25,557 bases of DNA, taken from assembly GCA_036503065.1 (NCBI GenBank), contig DASXXM010000012.1, forward strand, positions 1 through 25,557, written 5' to 3'. Position 1 is the stretch's first letter. Each line of letters opens with the position of its first letter. Position numbers and translations under genes: made by a program. The notes below the pieces were generated by a model, which did no database searches, was not told where the DNA came from, and worked only from the letters and a program-made list of their open reading frames with translations. Of the stretch, positions 16,131 to 23,917 are shown one piece after another. The DNA is from DATEPR01 sp036503065. Its GTDB lineage: Bacteria; Actinomycetota; Actinomycetes; Mycobacteriales; Pseudonocardiaceae.

Positions 16131-16151
16131 TGAACTACAGGGGACGCGCGA

Positions 16152-18131
16152 CTAGCCGGACTGCCGTCGTCGAAGGCTCACCACGTGCGCGACGGCATGC
16201 CACGGTTCGAGGAAGACCCAGTTGTGCTCGCCCCAGTTCCAGGTCTCCCCGGTCACCTCGTCGTGCGCGATCAGCCGGTCGTGCCAGTCGAAGCCGAGCG
16301 CGGGCAGGTCGAGCGAGAGCGTGCCGGCCTGCGGCTCGCGCGGGTCCAGCGACACCACCACGACGACCGTGTCGCCGGTGGCCGGGTCCTGTTTGGAATA
16401 GGCGAGCAGCGCGGCGGAGTCGACGTCGTGGAAGCGCAAGGTTCGTAGCTGTTGCAGTGCCGGATGTGCCCGCCGGATCGCGTTGAGCTTGCGTAGCCAC
16501 GGCTCCAGCGACCGGCCGGCGGCCAGCGGCCTGGCGAAGTCACGCGGGCGGAGTTGGTACTTCTCGGAGTTCAGGTACTCCTCGCTGCCCGGCCGGACCG
16601 GTTCGTGCTCGTACAGTTCGAAGCCCGAGTACACGCCCCAGGTCGGGGACAGGGTGGCGGCGAGGGCGGCGCGCAACGCGAACATGCCCGGGCCGCCCAC
16701 CTGGAGGGACTCGTGCAGGATGTCCGGCGTGTTGACGAACAGATTCGGGCGGCCCTCGTCGCAGTGCGCGACCAGGTCGAGGCCGAACTCGGTGAGCTCC
16801 TTCTTGGCGGTGCGCCAGGTGAAGTACGTGTAGCTCTGGGTGAAACCCAGCCGCGCGAGGCCCCACAGGATCGCGGGCCGCGTGAACGCCTCGGACAGGA
16901 ACAACACGTCCGGGTGGGCGTCCTTGACGGTCTGGATCAGCTGCGCCCAGAAGTTCGGCGGCTTGGTGTGCGGGTTGTCCACCCGGAAGATCCGCACCCC
17001 GTGCTCGACCCAGTACAGGACGACCCGGAGCGTCTCGGCGAAGATGCCCCTCGGGTCGTTGTCGAAGTTGAGCGGGTAGATGTCCTGGTACTTCTTCGGC
17101 GGGTTCTCCGCGTAGGCGATCGTGCCGTCCGGCAGGGTGGTGAAGAACTCGGGGTACTTGAGCACCCAGGGATGGTCGGGCGCGGCCTGCAGCGCCAGGT
17201 CGAGCGCGACCTCCATGCCGAGTTCCGCGGCACGTGCGACGAACCGGTCGAAGTCCTCGATCGTGCCCAGATCGGGATGGATCGTGTCGTGCCCGCCCTC
17301 GTCGGCGCCGATCGCCCACGGCGACCCGACATCGGTCTCCCGCGCGCCCATGGTGTTGTTGGGGCCCTTGCGGTTCACCCGGCCGATCGGATGGATCGGC
17401 GGCAGGTACGCCACGTCGAACCCCAGGTCGGCGATCCGGTCCAGCTCGGCCGTCGCGGTGTCGAACGTGCCGTGCACCGGTCGGCCCGACTCGTCGAAGC
17501 CGCCGGTCGAGCGGGGGAAGAACTCGTACCAGGAGCCGAAGGCGGCCCGTTTGCGGTCCACCCACGCCTTCATCGTCTGGCCCTTGGTGATCAGCTCGCG
17601 GACCGGGTGGTCGTGCATGATCCGCAGCACCTCGGCGGACAGCGCCGGTGCGATCCGCACGGTCATGGGCAGCGTGTCGTCGCGCAGGGTGGCCGCCGTG
17701 TCGAACAGCACGGCACGCTCGGCCCTGCGGTCCGGCCTGCGGGCCACCCGGTCGATCAGGCGCGCGGCCACTTCCAGGTCGTTCGCGAGCTCGCAGGCAT
17801 CCTGGCCGGCCGCGATCTTGACCTTGATCGCGTGCCGGACCGTGGCCCACGGATCGCTCCAGGCGTCGACGCGGTAGGTCCACGCGCCCGGCTCGTCCGG
17901 CACGATCATGGCCACGAACAGGTCGAGGCCCTTGCCCTTTTCCACCATCCGGGAGTGACGGGCCACCCGGTCGTGCGGCCCGCGCCACACCACGGTGGCG
18001 GCGACCTTGTCGTGTCCGTCCCGCCACACCGTGGCGGACACCGGCACGTGTTCGCCAACGACGGCCTTTGTCGGCCACCGCCCGCAGCCGACCGACGGCG
18101 TGACGTCGTCGATGCCGAGCCGACCGGCCAT
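16152..18131 (-). CDS. glgE: Alpha-1,4-glucan:maltose-1-phosphate maltosyltransferase GlgE
   Basis: The product has 659 residues. It belongs to GH13 subfamily 3 and extends alpha-1,4-glucans using maltose-1-phosphate. The N-terminal beta-sandwich begins GIDDVTPSVGCGRWPTKAVVGE. Diagnostic blocks are the GSWYEFFPRST segment, YLPPIHPIGRVNRKGPNN, the lysine pair in ENPPKKYQDIYPLNFD, the nucleophile Asp385 in FRVDNPHTKPPNFW and the acid Glu414 in LFLSEAFTRP. The 29-residue spacing between them is the same as in the Streptomyces enzyme (Asp394, Glu423). The ATG at 18131 is preferred because AGGAGG lies 7 bases upstream. An ATG six bases earlier (18137) is too close to that site; a GTG at 18155 is a third option. 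It is divergent from glgP and first in the cluster. Confidence 0.97.
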   Translation of the reverse strand: MAGRLGIDDVTPSVGCGRWPTKAVVGEHVPVSATVWRDGHDKVAATVVWRGPHDRVARHSRMVEKGKGLDLFVAMIVPDEPGAWTYRVDAWSDPWATVRHAIKVKIAAGQDACELANDLEVAARLIDRVARRPDRRAERAVLFDTAATLRDDTLPMTVRIAPALSAEVLRIMHDHPVRELITKGQTMKAWVDRKRAAFGSWYEFFPRSTGGFDESGRPVHGTFDTATAELDRIADLGFDVAYLPPIHPIGRVNRKGPNNTMGARETDVGSPWAIGADEGGHDTIHPDLGTIEDFDRFVARAAELGMEVALDLALQAAPDHPWVLKYPEFFTTLPDGTIAYAENPPKKYQDIYPLNFDNDPRGIFAETLRVVLYWVEHGVRIFRVDNPHTKPPNFWAQLIQTVKDAHPDVLFLSEAFTRPAILWGLARLGFTQSYTYFTWRTAKKELTEFGLDLVAHCDEGRPNLFVNTPDILHESLQVGGPGMFALRAALAATLSPTWGVYSGFELYEHEPVRPGSEEYLNSEKYQLRPRDFARPLAAGRSLEPWLRKLNAIRRAHPALQQLRTLRFHDVDSAALLAYSKQDPATGDTVVVVVSLDPREPQAGTLSLDLPALGFDWHDRLIAHDEVTGETWNWGEHNWVFLEPWHAVAHVVSLRRRQSG

Positions 18132-18352
18132 GGCCATGCCTCCTCCTGCCGTCACGTGGCAGTGTCGCTGAGTCCAGTGTGCGCCGTGTTCAGTCTGCCC
18201 GGAACGATCCGCGCGCTGTCATCGGGACTCAGCCATGTCGATTACCCAATCGGTGCTACTCGCCAAACGGCGGCGCATCCCATGGTGAACCTACGACAGG
18301 CAGATTGCCGACTGGTCAACGCGCGATGACCGTGGCCGTCACAGCCGAACGA

Positions 18353-18358
18353 TAAGGT
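18353..18358 (+). promoter_or_regulatory. Candidate -10 box for a leaderless glgP transcript
   Basis: TAAGGT fits TANNNT and ends 6 bases before the ATG at 18365. No good Shine-Dalgarno sequence or -35 box is visible. The 233-base gap between glgE and glgP should also hold the glgE promoter on the other strand, but I could not place it with confidence. Confidence 0.4.
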
Positions 18359-18364
18359 CTCGCC

Positions 18365-20917
18365 ATGCGAGCTGTTCGGCGGCTGACCGTCCGTCCCAAC
18401 CTGCCGGAATCCCTGTCCGCGCTGGGCACCCTCGCCGCCAACCTGCGGTGGACGTGGCACCAGCCGACCCGGGACCTGTTCGCCGAGGTCGATCCCGTGG
18501 CGTGGCAGGGCACCGGCGGCGACCCGTTGGGCCTGTTGGCCGAAGTCACCCCGGAACGGCTGCGGCAACTGGCCGACGACGAGGGGTTCCGCGCCCGGTG
18601 CGCCGAACTGTCCGACGACCTCACGCACTATCTGACCGCGCCCCGGTGGTACCAGCGGCAGCGCACCGAGCCCGCGTTCCCGGCGGCGATCGCCTACTTC
18701 TCGATGGAGTTCGGGGTCACCGAGGCGCTGCCGCTGTACTCCGGCGGGCTCGGCGTGCTGGCCGGCGACCACCTCAAGGCAGCGTCCGACCTTGGCGTGC
18801 CGCTGATCGCGGTCGGCCTGCTGTACCACGGCGGCTACTTCCACCAGTCGCTGTCGCCGGAGGGCTGGCAGGTGGAGCACTACCCGACGATCGAGCCCGG
18901 CGCCCTGCCGCTGACCCCGCTGTGCGAGGCCGACGGGTCGCTGACCCTGGTCCGGGTCACCATGCCGGGCGGGCAGGAACTGGTGGCGCGGATCTGGCAG
19001 GCCAGGGTCGGCCGCGTCCCGCTGCTGCTGCTGGACTCCGACGTGCCGGAGAACGACGACGACCTGTGCGTGGTGACCGACCGGCTCTACGGCGGCGACC
19101 AGGAACACCGCATCCGCCAGGAGATCCTCACCGGTGTCGGCGGCGTGCGCGCGGTGCGTGCCTGGTGCCGGCGCACAGGTCACCCGCGGCCCGCGGTCTT
19201 CCACACCAACGAGGGCCATGCCGGGTTTCTCGGCCTGGAGCGCATCCGTGAACTGGCCGCCGACGGCCTCGACTTCGACCAGGCACTGGGCGCCGTCCGC
19301 GCCGGCACGGTGTTCACCACGCACACCCCCGTGCCGGCCGGCATCGACCGGTTCCCGATCGACCTGGTCCGCCGCTACTTCGAGAACGACCACCTGCTGC
19401 CCGGCCTCGACGTGGCACGGATCCTGGCACTAGGCGCCGAGGACGACCCCGGTGTGTTCAACATGGCGCACATGGGCCTGCGGCTGGCCCAGCGCGCCAA
19501 CGGGGTGTCCCGGCTGCACGGCGAGGTCAGCCGCGCGATGTTCCGCCCGCTGTGGCCCGGTTTCGACGTCACCGAGGTGCCGATCGGCTCGATCACCAAC
19601 GGCGTGCACGGCCCGACCTGGACGGCCCCCGACGCGCTGGAGCTACTCGGCGACCCCGGCTCGGCCGACGGTGCCGGCGAGGGCGACGGCGACGAGCCGG
19701 ACCTGGGCGGCGTGTCCGACCGGCAGCTGTGGGAGCTGCGCTGCCTGCTGCGGGCCCGGCTGGTGCACGAGGTGCGGCGGCGGGTGCGGGCGTCGTGGTT
19801 GCGGCGTGGCATGTCCGCGCTGGAGCTGGCCTGGACGGACTCGGTCTTCGATCCGGACATACTGACCATCGGGTTCGCCCGCCGCGTGCCGACCTACAAG
19901 CGGCTCACCCTGATGCTGCGCGACCCGGACCGGCTGCGGGCACTGTTGCTCGACGAGCGTCGCCCCATTCAGTTGGTGGTGGCCGGCAAGTCGCACCCGC
20001 ACGACGAACCGGGCAAGGCGATGATCCAGGAGTTCGTGCGGTACTCCGACGCCATCGGGGTCCGCCACCGGATCGTGTTCCTGCCCGACTACGACATGTC
20101 CATGGCCAGGTACCTCTACTGGGGCTGCGACGTGTGGCTGAACAACCCGACCCGCCCGCTGGAGGCATGCGGCACGTCCGGCATGAAGTCGGCGCTGAAC
20201 GGCGGCCTCAACCTGTCCATCCGGGACGGTTGGTGGGACGAGATGTACGACGGCGACAACGGCTGGGCCATCCCCACCGCCGACGGCCTCGTGGAGGCGA
20301 ACCGGCGGGACGAGTTGGAGGCGACCGCGCTGTACGAACTGCTGGAGCGCAAGGTGGTACCGACGTTCTACACGGACCGGTACGTCGGCGTGCCCACCCG
20401 GTGGCTGTCCATGGTCCGGCACACCATGGGCGTGCTCGGCCCGCGCGTGCAGGCGACCCGGATGGTCCGCGAGTACGTACGCGACCTGTACGCCCCGGCC
20501 GCCGCGTCGGCCGCCGCTGTAGCCGCGGACGACTTCCGTGGCGCGCGCGACCTGGCCGCCTACCGGCAGCGGTTGCGCAGCCACTGGACCAGGGTGCGGG
20601 TGCTGGACTTCGAACTGGCGTCGGCCGAGGCGGTGGCCCCGGAGCTGGGCGCGTCGGTCCGGGCACGGGCCGACATCGACCACGGCGACCTCGGCCCTGG
20701 TGACGTGGAGGTGCAGCTCGTGTCCGGGCGGGTGGACAGCTCGGGCGAACTGTACGACCTGGTGGTGCGCCCGATGACGCACGTCGGCGACGGCGGCTAC
20801 GAGGTCGAGACACCACTGCCGTACGCCGGTTCACTCGGCTACACCGTGCGCGTGCTACCCAAGCACGACCTGCTGACCACACCGGCCGAACTGGGCCGCG
20901 TGGTGCTGGCCCGCTGA
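18365..20917 (+). CDS. glgP: Alpha-glucan (glycogen) phosphorylase, GlgP type with DUF3417 N-terminus
   Basis: The product has 850 residues. It releases glucose-1-phosphate from the ends of alpha-1,4-glucans using inorganic phosphate and pyridoxal phosphate. Residues 13-110 are the DUF3417 domain (LPESLSALGTLAANLRWTWH). The phosphorylase core follows, with AYFSMEFGVTEALPLYSGGLGVLAGDHLKAASDLG, HTNEGHAGFL, FTTHTPVPAGIDRF and the cofactor lysine Lys608 in EACGTSGMKSALNG. A short acidic, low-complexity insert (about 434-455, GSADGAGEGDGDEPD) is present. Orthologues stand divergent to glgE in mycobacteria, as here. The gene's 3' end is repeated in decayed form at 22109-22525, beyond the toxin-antitoxin genes. 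Confidence 0.96.
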   Translation: MRAVRRLTVRPNLPESLSALGTLAANLRWTWHQPTRDLFAEVDPVAWQGTGGDPLGLLAEVTPERLRQLADDEGFRARCAELSDDLTHYLTAPRWYQRQRTEPAFPAAIAYFSMEFGVTEALPLYSGGLGVLAGDHLKAASDLGVPLIAVGLLYHGGYFHQSLSPEGWQVEHYPTIEPGALPLTPLCEADGSLTLVRVTMPGGQELVARIWQARVGRVPLLLLDSDVPENDDDLCVVTDRLYGGDQEHRIRQEILTGVGGVRAVRAWCRRTGHPRPAVFHTNEGHAGFLGLERIRELAADGLDFDQALGAVRAGTVFTTHTPVPAGIDRFPIDLVRRYFENDHLLPGLDVARILALGAEDDPGVFNMAHMGLRLAQRANGVSRLHGEVSRAMFRPLWPGFDVTEVPIGSITNGVHGPTWTAPDALELLGDPGSADGAGEGDGDEPDLGGVSDRQLWELRCLLRARLVHEVRRRVRASWLRRGMSALELAWTDSVFDPDILTIGFARRVPTYKRLTLMLRDPDRLRALLLDERRPIQLVVAGKSHPHDEPGKAMIQEFVRYSDAIGVRHRIVFLPDYDMSMARYLYWGCDVWLNNPTRPLEACGTSGMKSALNGGLNLSIRDGWWDEMYDGDNGWAIPTADGLVEANRRDELEATALYELLERKVVPTFYTDRYVGVPTRWLSMVRHTMGVLGPRVQATRMVREYVRDLYAPAAASAAAVAADDFRGARDLAAYRQRLRSHWTRVRVLDFELASAEAVAPELGASVRARADIDHGDLGPGDVEVQLVSGRVDSSGELYDLVVRPMTHVGDGGYEVETPLPYAGSLGYTVRVLPKHDLLTTPAELGRVVLAR
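20396..20917 (+). repeat. Left copy of the direct repeat flanking the toxin-antitoxin pair (inside glgP)
   Basis: This is the 3' end of the intact glgP gene, matched by 22131-22525. The two copies bracket the HTH and PIN genes at a distance of about 1.6 kb. The right copy has lost about 110 bases near its middle and a further dozen or so. Confidence 0.75.
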
Positions 20918-20953
20918 CCCACCACCAACCTGGCTGTTTTCGTTTTTTTCGGA

Positions 20954-20959
20954 TAGCCT
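20954..20959 (+). promoter_or_regulatory. Candidate -10 box of the toxin-antitoxin operon
   Basis: TAGCCT fits TANNNT and follows a T-rich stretch (20936-20949). Transcription would begin near 20966, downstream of the ATG at 20963, which favours the start at 20993 for the antitoxin. The box is weak evidence on its own. Confidence 0.35.
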
Positions 20960-20992
20960 GGCATGGTAGACGGACTCGGAAGGACGACGGTG

Positions 20993-21454
20993 ATGACTAC
21001 CACCCTGGAACAGCACACAGTGCTGCCGCCCGCCAAGCACGACCCAGCCTTGGCGAGCGTGCTGGCGACGCTGCACGCGCGGGGTGCGGCCCTGGTGGGA
21101 CTGGATGGCACCCGAGTTGCGCTGCCCGACGAGATCTACCGAGTGTTGCGCGAAGTCGTGGAAACGCTGTCGCAGGGTCTGGCCATCACGATCGCGCCAC
21201 ACAACACCCAACTCACGACCCAAGAAGCGGCCGATCTGTTGGGTATCTCCCGGCCAACCCTGGTCCGCCTGCTGGAGGACAGGGAGATTCCATTTGAGCT
21301 GCGCGGCCGACACCGCCGCGTCATGCTCGCCGATATCGTGGACTATCAGCAGCGAGTCAGGACCAAGCGGCGGGCAGCTCTCGACGACATGACCCGCACA
21401 GCCGCGGAAGACGGCAGCTATGACGAAGGTGGGGGGTTCATTCAGACACGTTAG
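20993..21454 (+). CDS. Excisionase-type HTH protein, probable antitoxin of a PIN toxin
   Basis: The product has 153 residues. Residues about 73-120 form a MerR/excisionase-like helix-turn-helix (HTH_17): QLTTQEAADLLGISRPTLVRLLEDREIP, then FELRGRHRRVMLADIVDY. The first 70 residues are predicted helical, with VALPDEIYRVLREVVETLSQG. The last 30 are charged and flexible, a likely toxin-binding tail. It probably represses its own operon and neutralises the PIN protein encoded 23 bases downstream; this pairing is known from many actinobacterial loci. GGAAGG lies 8 bases before the ATG at 20993. An ATG at 20963 has no such site and lies upstream of the expected transcription start. A true phage excisionase is less likely, because no integrase is nearby. 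Confidence 0.85.
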   Translation: MTTTLEQHTVLPPAKHDPALASVLATLHARGAALVGLDGTRVALPDEIYRVLREVVETLSQGLAITIAPHNTQLTTQEAADLLGISRPTLVRLLEDREIPFELRGRHRRVMLADIVDYQQRVRTKRRAALDDMTRTAAEDGSYDEGGGFIQTR

Positions 21455-21477
21455 GGCCTGTCCGCCACACTTGTCCG

Positions 21478-22053
21478 ATGGCTTTCTCCGCCTTCCTGGA
21501 CGCTTGCGTACTCGTGCCGATCGCGTTGACAGACACACTCCTGCGACTTGCCGAGGCCGACACATATCGGCCACTGTGGTCCGACGAGGTGCTTGGCGAA
21601 GTAGAACGAAATCTGCCGAAGGTCTCCCGGACCGTGACGCCAGCCAAGGCCCGGCGTCGCATCGACATGATGCGAACCCACTTTCCGGACGCGTTGATGA
21701 CCGGATATGAGGCATTGATTCCGATCATGACAAATGACTCGAGGGACCGACACGTACTGGCCGCCGCAATCAGGGGAGATGCCGCGGTGATCGTCACGGC
21801 CAACCTTGATGACTTCCCCACCAACGCCCTGCAGCCGTATGACATTACCGCAGTGCATCCGGACGACTTCCTGCTCGATCAGCTGGACCTCCACCCACGT
21901 GCCACTGTCCACTGTATGCACGAGCAGATAATGGCCTACAACAACCCAGCCATGAACATCGCGGAATTCCTGGAGCATTTTTCAGGGACGGTACCAAAAT
22001 TCGCTGACGCTGTCGGCTCACTCCTCCTTGGAGATCGAGAACAGACTGATTGA
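21478..22053 (+). CDS. PIN domain ribonuclease, probable toxin
   Basis: The product has 191 residues. The PIN active-site acids are all present: Asp8 in AFLDACVLVP, Glu41 in SDEVLGEVERNL, Asp90 in NDSRDRHVLAAAI, and Asp112 in VTANLDDFP. PIN toxins cleave specific RNAs with bound Mg or Mn ions and are held inactive by their antitoxin. The domain ends near residue 135, and about 55 further residues (LDLHPRATVHCMHEQIMAYNN onward) form a C-terminal extension seen in some longer family members. It is co-transcribed with the HTH gene. The ribosome site is poor, so translation may depend on coupling. The base composition is less G/C-biased than in the glg genes, which hints at transfer. Confidence 0.87.
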   Translation: MAFSAFLDACVLVPIALTDTLLRLAEADTYRPLWSDEVLGEVERNLPKVSRTVTPAKARRRIDMMRTHFPDALMTGYEALIPIMTNDSRDRHVLAAAIRGDAAVIVTANLDDFPTNALQPYDITAVHPDDFLLDQLDLHPRATVHCMHEQIMAYNNPAMNIAEFLEHFSGTVPKFADAVGSLLLGDREQTD

Positions 22054-22108
22054 CGACACCCCACGACAGAATCCCCGGCGCTCAGCCACCTACGCGCCAC
22101 ACCCGGGA

Positions 22109-22525
22109 CGCGGACCGGGGGCTGCGCTCCGGAGTGGCTGGCCATGGTCCGGCACCATGGGCGTGCTCGGCTCGCAGGTGCAGGCGGGCGGCTGCGCAGC
22201 CATTGGACGAGGGTGCGGGTGATGGCCTTCGAACTGGGCGTCCGCCGAATCATTGACGCGCCGGTCCGGGCAAGGGCCGAAATCGACCACGGCGATCTGA
22301 GCCCCGACGAGGTCGAGGTACAACTGGGTGTCCGGCCGAGTGGACAGCTCGGGCGAACTGTACGACCTGGTGGCGCGCCCGATGACACACGTCGGTGACG
22401 GCGGCTACGAGGTCGAGACACCACTGCCGTACGCACGTTCACTCGGCTACACCGTGCGCGTGCTGCCCAAGCACGACCTGCTGACCACACCAGCCGAACT
22501 GGGCCGCGTGGTCCTGGCGCGCTGA
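22109..22525 (+). pseudogene. Decayed duplicate of the glgP 3' end
   Basis: This stretch repeats 20370-20917 of glgP with deletions. Bases 22131-22196 match 20396-20455. About 110 bases (20456-20567) are then missing. From 22199 the match resumes (RSHWTRVRV.FEL), loses about a dozen bases near 22245, shifts frame by one base near 22325, and is very close from 22329 to the stop: 11 differences in about 199 bases. Nine of those 11 are synonymous. The stop codon is kept. It cannot make a phosphorylase. With intact glgP it forms a long direct repeat around the HTH-PIN pair. Confidence 0.85.
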
Positions 22526-22556
22526 CCGGCCCACGCCGGGCTCCAGCCACGCGACC

Positions 22557-22588
22557 AACTCGGAATACGCCTGGCGCTATTCCGAGTT
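22557..22588. promoter_or_regulatory. Fic operator dyad 1 (AACTCGGAATA-N10-TATTCCGAGTT)
   Basis: This is a perfect 11-bp inverted repeat with a 10-base spacer, centred 67 bases before the Fic start codon. The left half-site recurs exactly at 22597-22607. It is most likely a binding site for a dimeric regulator; the Fic protein's own C-terminal winged helix is a candidate. Confidence 0.7.
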
Positions 22589-22596
22589 ACACTGGC

Positions 22597-22628
22597 AACT
22601 CGGAATAGTATGCTGGTTGTTCCGAGGT
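22597..22628. promoter_or_regulatory. Fic operator dyad 2, overlapping the promoter
   Basis: AACTCGGAATA (22597-22607) is followed after 10 bases by TGTTCCGAGGT (22618-22628), which matches the inverse half-site with two mismatches. The arm and spacer lengths equal those of dyad 1, and the centres are exactly 40 bp apart. A -10-like TATGCT (22609-22614) lies in the spacer, and TTACAC (22587-22592) could be the -35 box, so binding here would block transcription. Confidence 0.65.
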
Positions 22629-22639
22629 AGGAGGCACCG

Positions 22640-23830
22640 TTGAGCACGTGGCCGGCGCACCGCCGTGAGGTGCTTACCTGGCGCCAAACCCAGCGCGGGG
22701 GCACGAGAGCCGACCGGACGCTGACCGAGATCACGGTCTCGCTCCCGCCGCGGATCGCGACACGTTCCGTGCCTGTCGACTCCCCGCTGGCCGCGCGGAT
22801 CGAGGCCGCGCTCGCCGAGATCGTCGCTCTGGACCACTCGCACGGCGAGCAACTGGACGCGCTGGGCATTCTGCTGTTGCGCACGGAGTCCGTCGCCTCG
22901 TCCAAGATCGAGTCGGTGGAGGCCAGTCTGGCGGACTACGCTCGCGCGCTGCACGGCAGCAGGGCGAACACCTCGGCCACGTCGATGGTGGCGGCCACCA
23001 CAGCGCTCGCGGCGCTGCTGGAAACCACCGATCGGCGGGGGCGGATCGACAGTGCCCCACTGCTGGCCGCACACGAGGCGCTGATGGCCGACGATCCGTC
23101 CGAGTACATGTACGCCGGCCGGTGGCGCGATGTCCAGAACTGGATCGGCGGCAGCGACTACTCTCCTCGCGGCGCGCTCTACGTCCCACCACCGCCGGAC
23201 ACCGTCTCGCCCTATGTCGACGATCTCATCGCGTTCGCCAACCGCGACGATCTGTCCGTTCTGGCACAGGCAGCCGTCGCACACGCCCAGTTCGAGTCCA
23301 TCCATCCGTTCACGGACGGGAACGGGCGGATCGGTCGCGCGCTGATCAATGCGATTCTTCGATACCGGGGGGCCACCACGCGGGTGGTGGTGCCGCTCGC
23401 CTCCGCTCTGGTGGCGCATCGGGATCGGTACTTCGACCTGCTCAGCGCCTACCGCCTGGGCGAAGTACGGCCACTGATCGAGTCGTTCGCCGAGGCCACT
23501 CGGATAGCCGCGGCGGAATCCCGTACTACCGCCCACAGGTTGGCTGAGGTCCCGAACGAGTGGCTGGACATGGTGGGACGGGTACGCGCCGGAAGCGCCA
23601 CGGCCAAGCTCATCGCGCTGCTACCAGGTCGACCGATTCTCTCTGCCGATGATGCCTGCGCGGTGCTGGATGCTCCCGTCAGCAGCGTCTACGCCGCGAT
23701 CGAACGACTTCGCGATGCGAAGGTACTTCGCCCGCTCTCCGATCGCAGGCGTGACCAGATCTGGGGTGCGTCACTGATCCTCGACGAACTCGATGACCTG
23801 GGTGTGCGGATAGCCCGCGCAGCCCGTTGA
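22640..23830 (+). CDS. Fic family protein with C-terminal winged helix
   Basis: The product has 396 residues. The Fic core motif HPFTDGNGRIGRALIN (His222 onward) is complete, so it should transfer AMP or another nucleotide part onto a target protein hydroxyl. An N-terminal helix carries VASSKIESVEAS, matching the inhibitory [ST]xxxE[GN] motif (Ser87, Glu91) except that the last position is Ser92. Residues about 300-396 (SAEDACAVL-like SADDACAVLDAPVSSVYAAIERLRDAKVLRPLSDRRRDQIWGA) form a winged helix, common in this Fic class. The TTG at 22640 has AGGAGG 5 bases upstream. It is preceded by two operator dyads, so self-repression is plausible. It belongs to the accessory block with the PIN pair and the ATPase. 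Confidence 0.92.
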   Translation: MSTWPAHRREVLTWRQTQRGGTRADRTLTEITVSLPPRIATRSVPVDSPLAARIEAALAEIVALDHSHGEQLDALGILLLRTESVASSKIESVEASLADYARALHGSRANTSATSMVAATTALAALLETTDRRGRIDSAPLLAAHEALMADDPSEYMYAGRWRDVQNWIGGSDYSPRGALYVPPPPDTVSPYVDDLIAFANRDDLSVLAQAAVAHAQFESIHPFTDGNGRIGRALINAILRYRGATTRVVVPLASALVAHRDRYFDLLSAYRLGEVRPLIESFAEATRIAAAESRTTAHRLAEVPNEWLDMVGRVRAGSATAKLIALLPGRPILSADDACAVLDAPVSSVYAAIERLRDAKVLRPLSDRRRDQIWGASLILDELDDLGVRIARAAR

Positions 23831-23851
23831 TCAACATCGTGCTAGCCATGG

Positions 23852-23863
23852 CCGAAATTTCGG
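23852..23863. promoter_or_regulatory. 12-bp perfect palindrome upstream of the ATPase gene
   Basis: CCGAAATTTCGG is self-complementary and lies where the -35 region would be for the first TATGAT box. It may be a second regulator site. It could also be chance, as only one copy is seen. Confidence 0.35.
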
Positions 23864-23867
23864 TGCC

Positions 23868-23908
23868 CAATGTATGATCCAATCTACGTATGATGCGATC
23901 TACGTATG
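23868..23908 (+). repeat. Three 16-bp-period repeats in the ATPase promoter
   Basis: CTACGTATG occurs at 23884-23892 and 23900-23908, and a degenerate copy (CAATGTATG) at 23868-23876, each 16 bp apart. TATGAT, a good -10 box, falls inside the first two copies (23873-23878 and 23889-23894). The third copy runs into the ribosome site GGGAGG. The array looks like a regulator-binding site that overlaps the promoter. Confidence 0.6.
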
Positions 23909-23917
23909 GGAGGGTCA

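Noticed and set aside
14221..16155. Long plus-strand open frame (644 codons) opposite treS
   Set aside because: It is a mirror of treS in a G/C-rich genome, without a start signal or domain. The same applies to 16554-18329 opposite glgE.
20936..20949. T-rich stretch after glgP as an intrinsic terminator
   Set aside because: No hairpin precedes it. It more likely belongs to the promoter region of the toxin-antitoxin genes.
20993..21454. HTH protein as a phage or integrative-element excisionase
   Set aside because: No integrase, attachment core or phage gene is near, and a PIN protein follows directly, so antitoxin fits better.
22144..22525. Two small open frames after the PIN gene as new genes
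   Set aside because: Both translate to pieces of the GlgP C-terminus in different frames; they are parts of one decayed copy.
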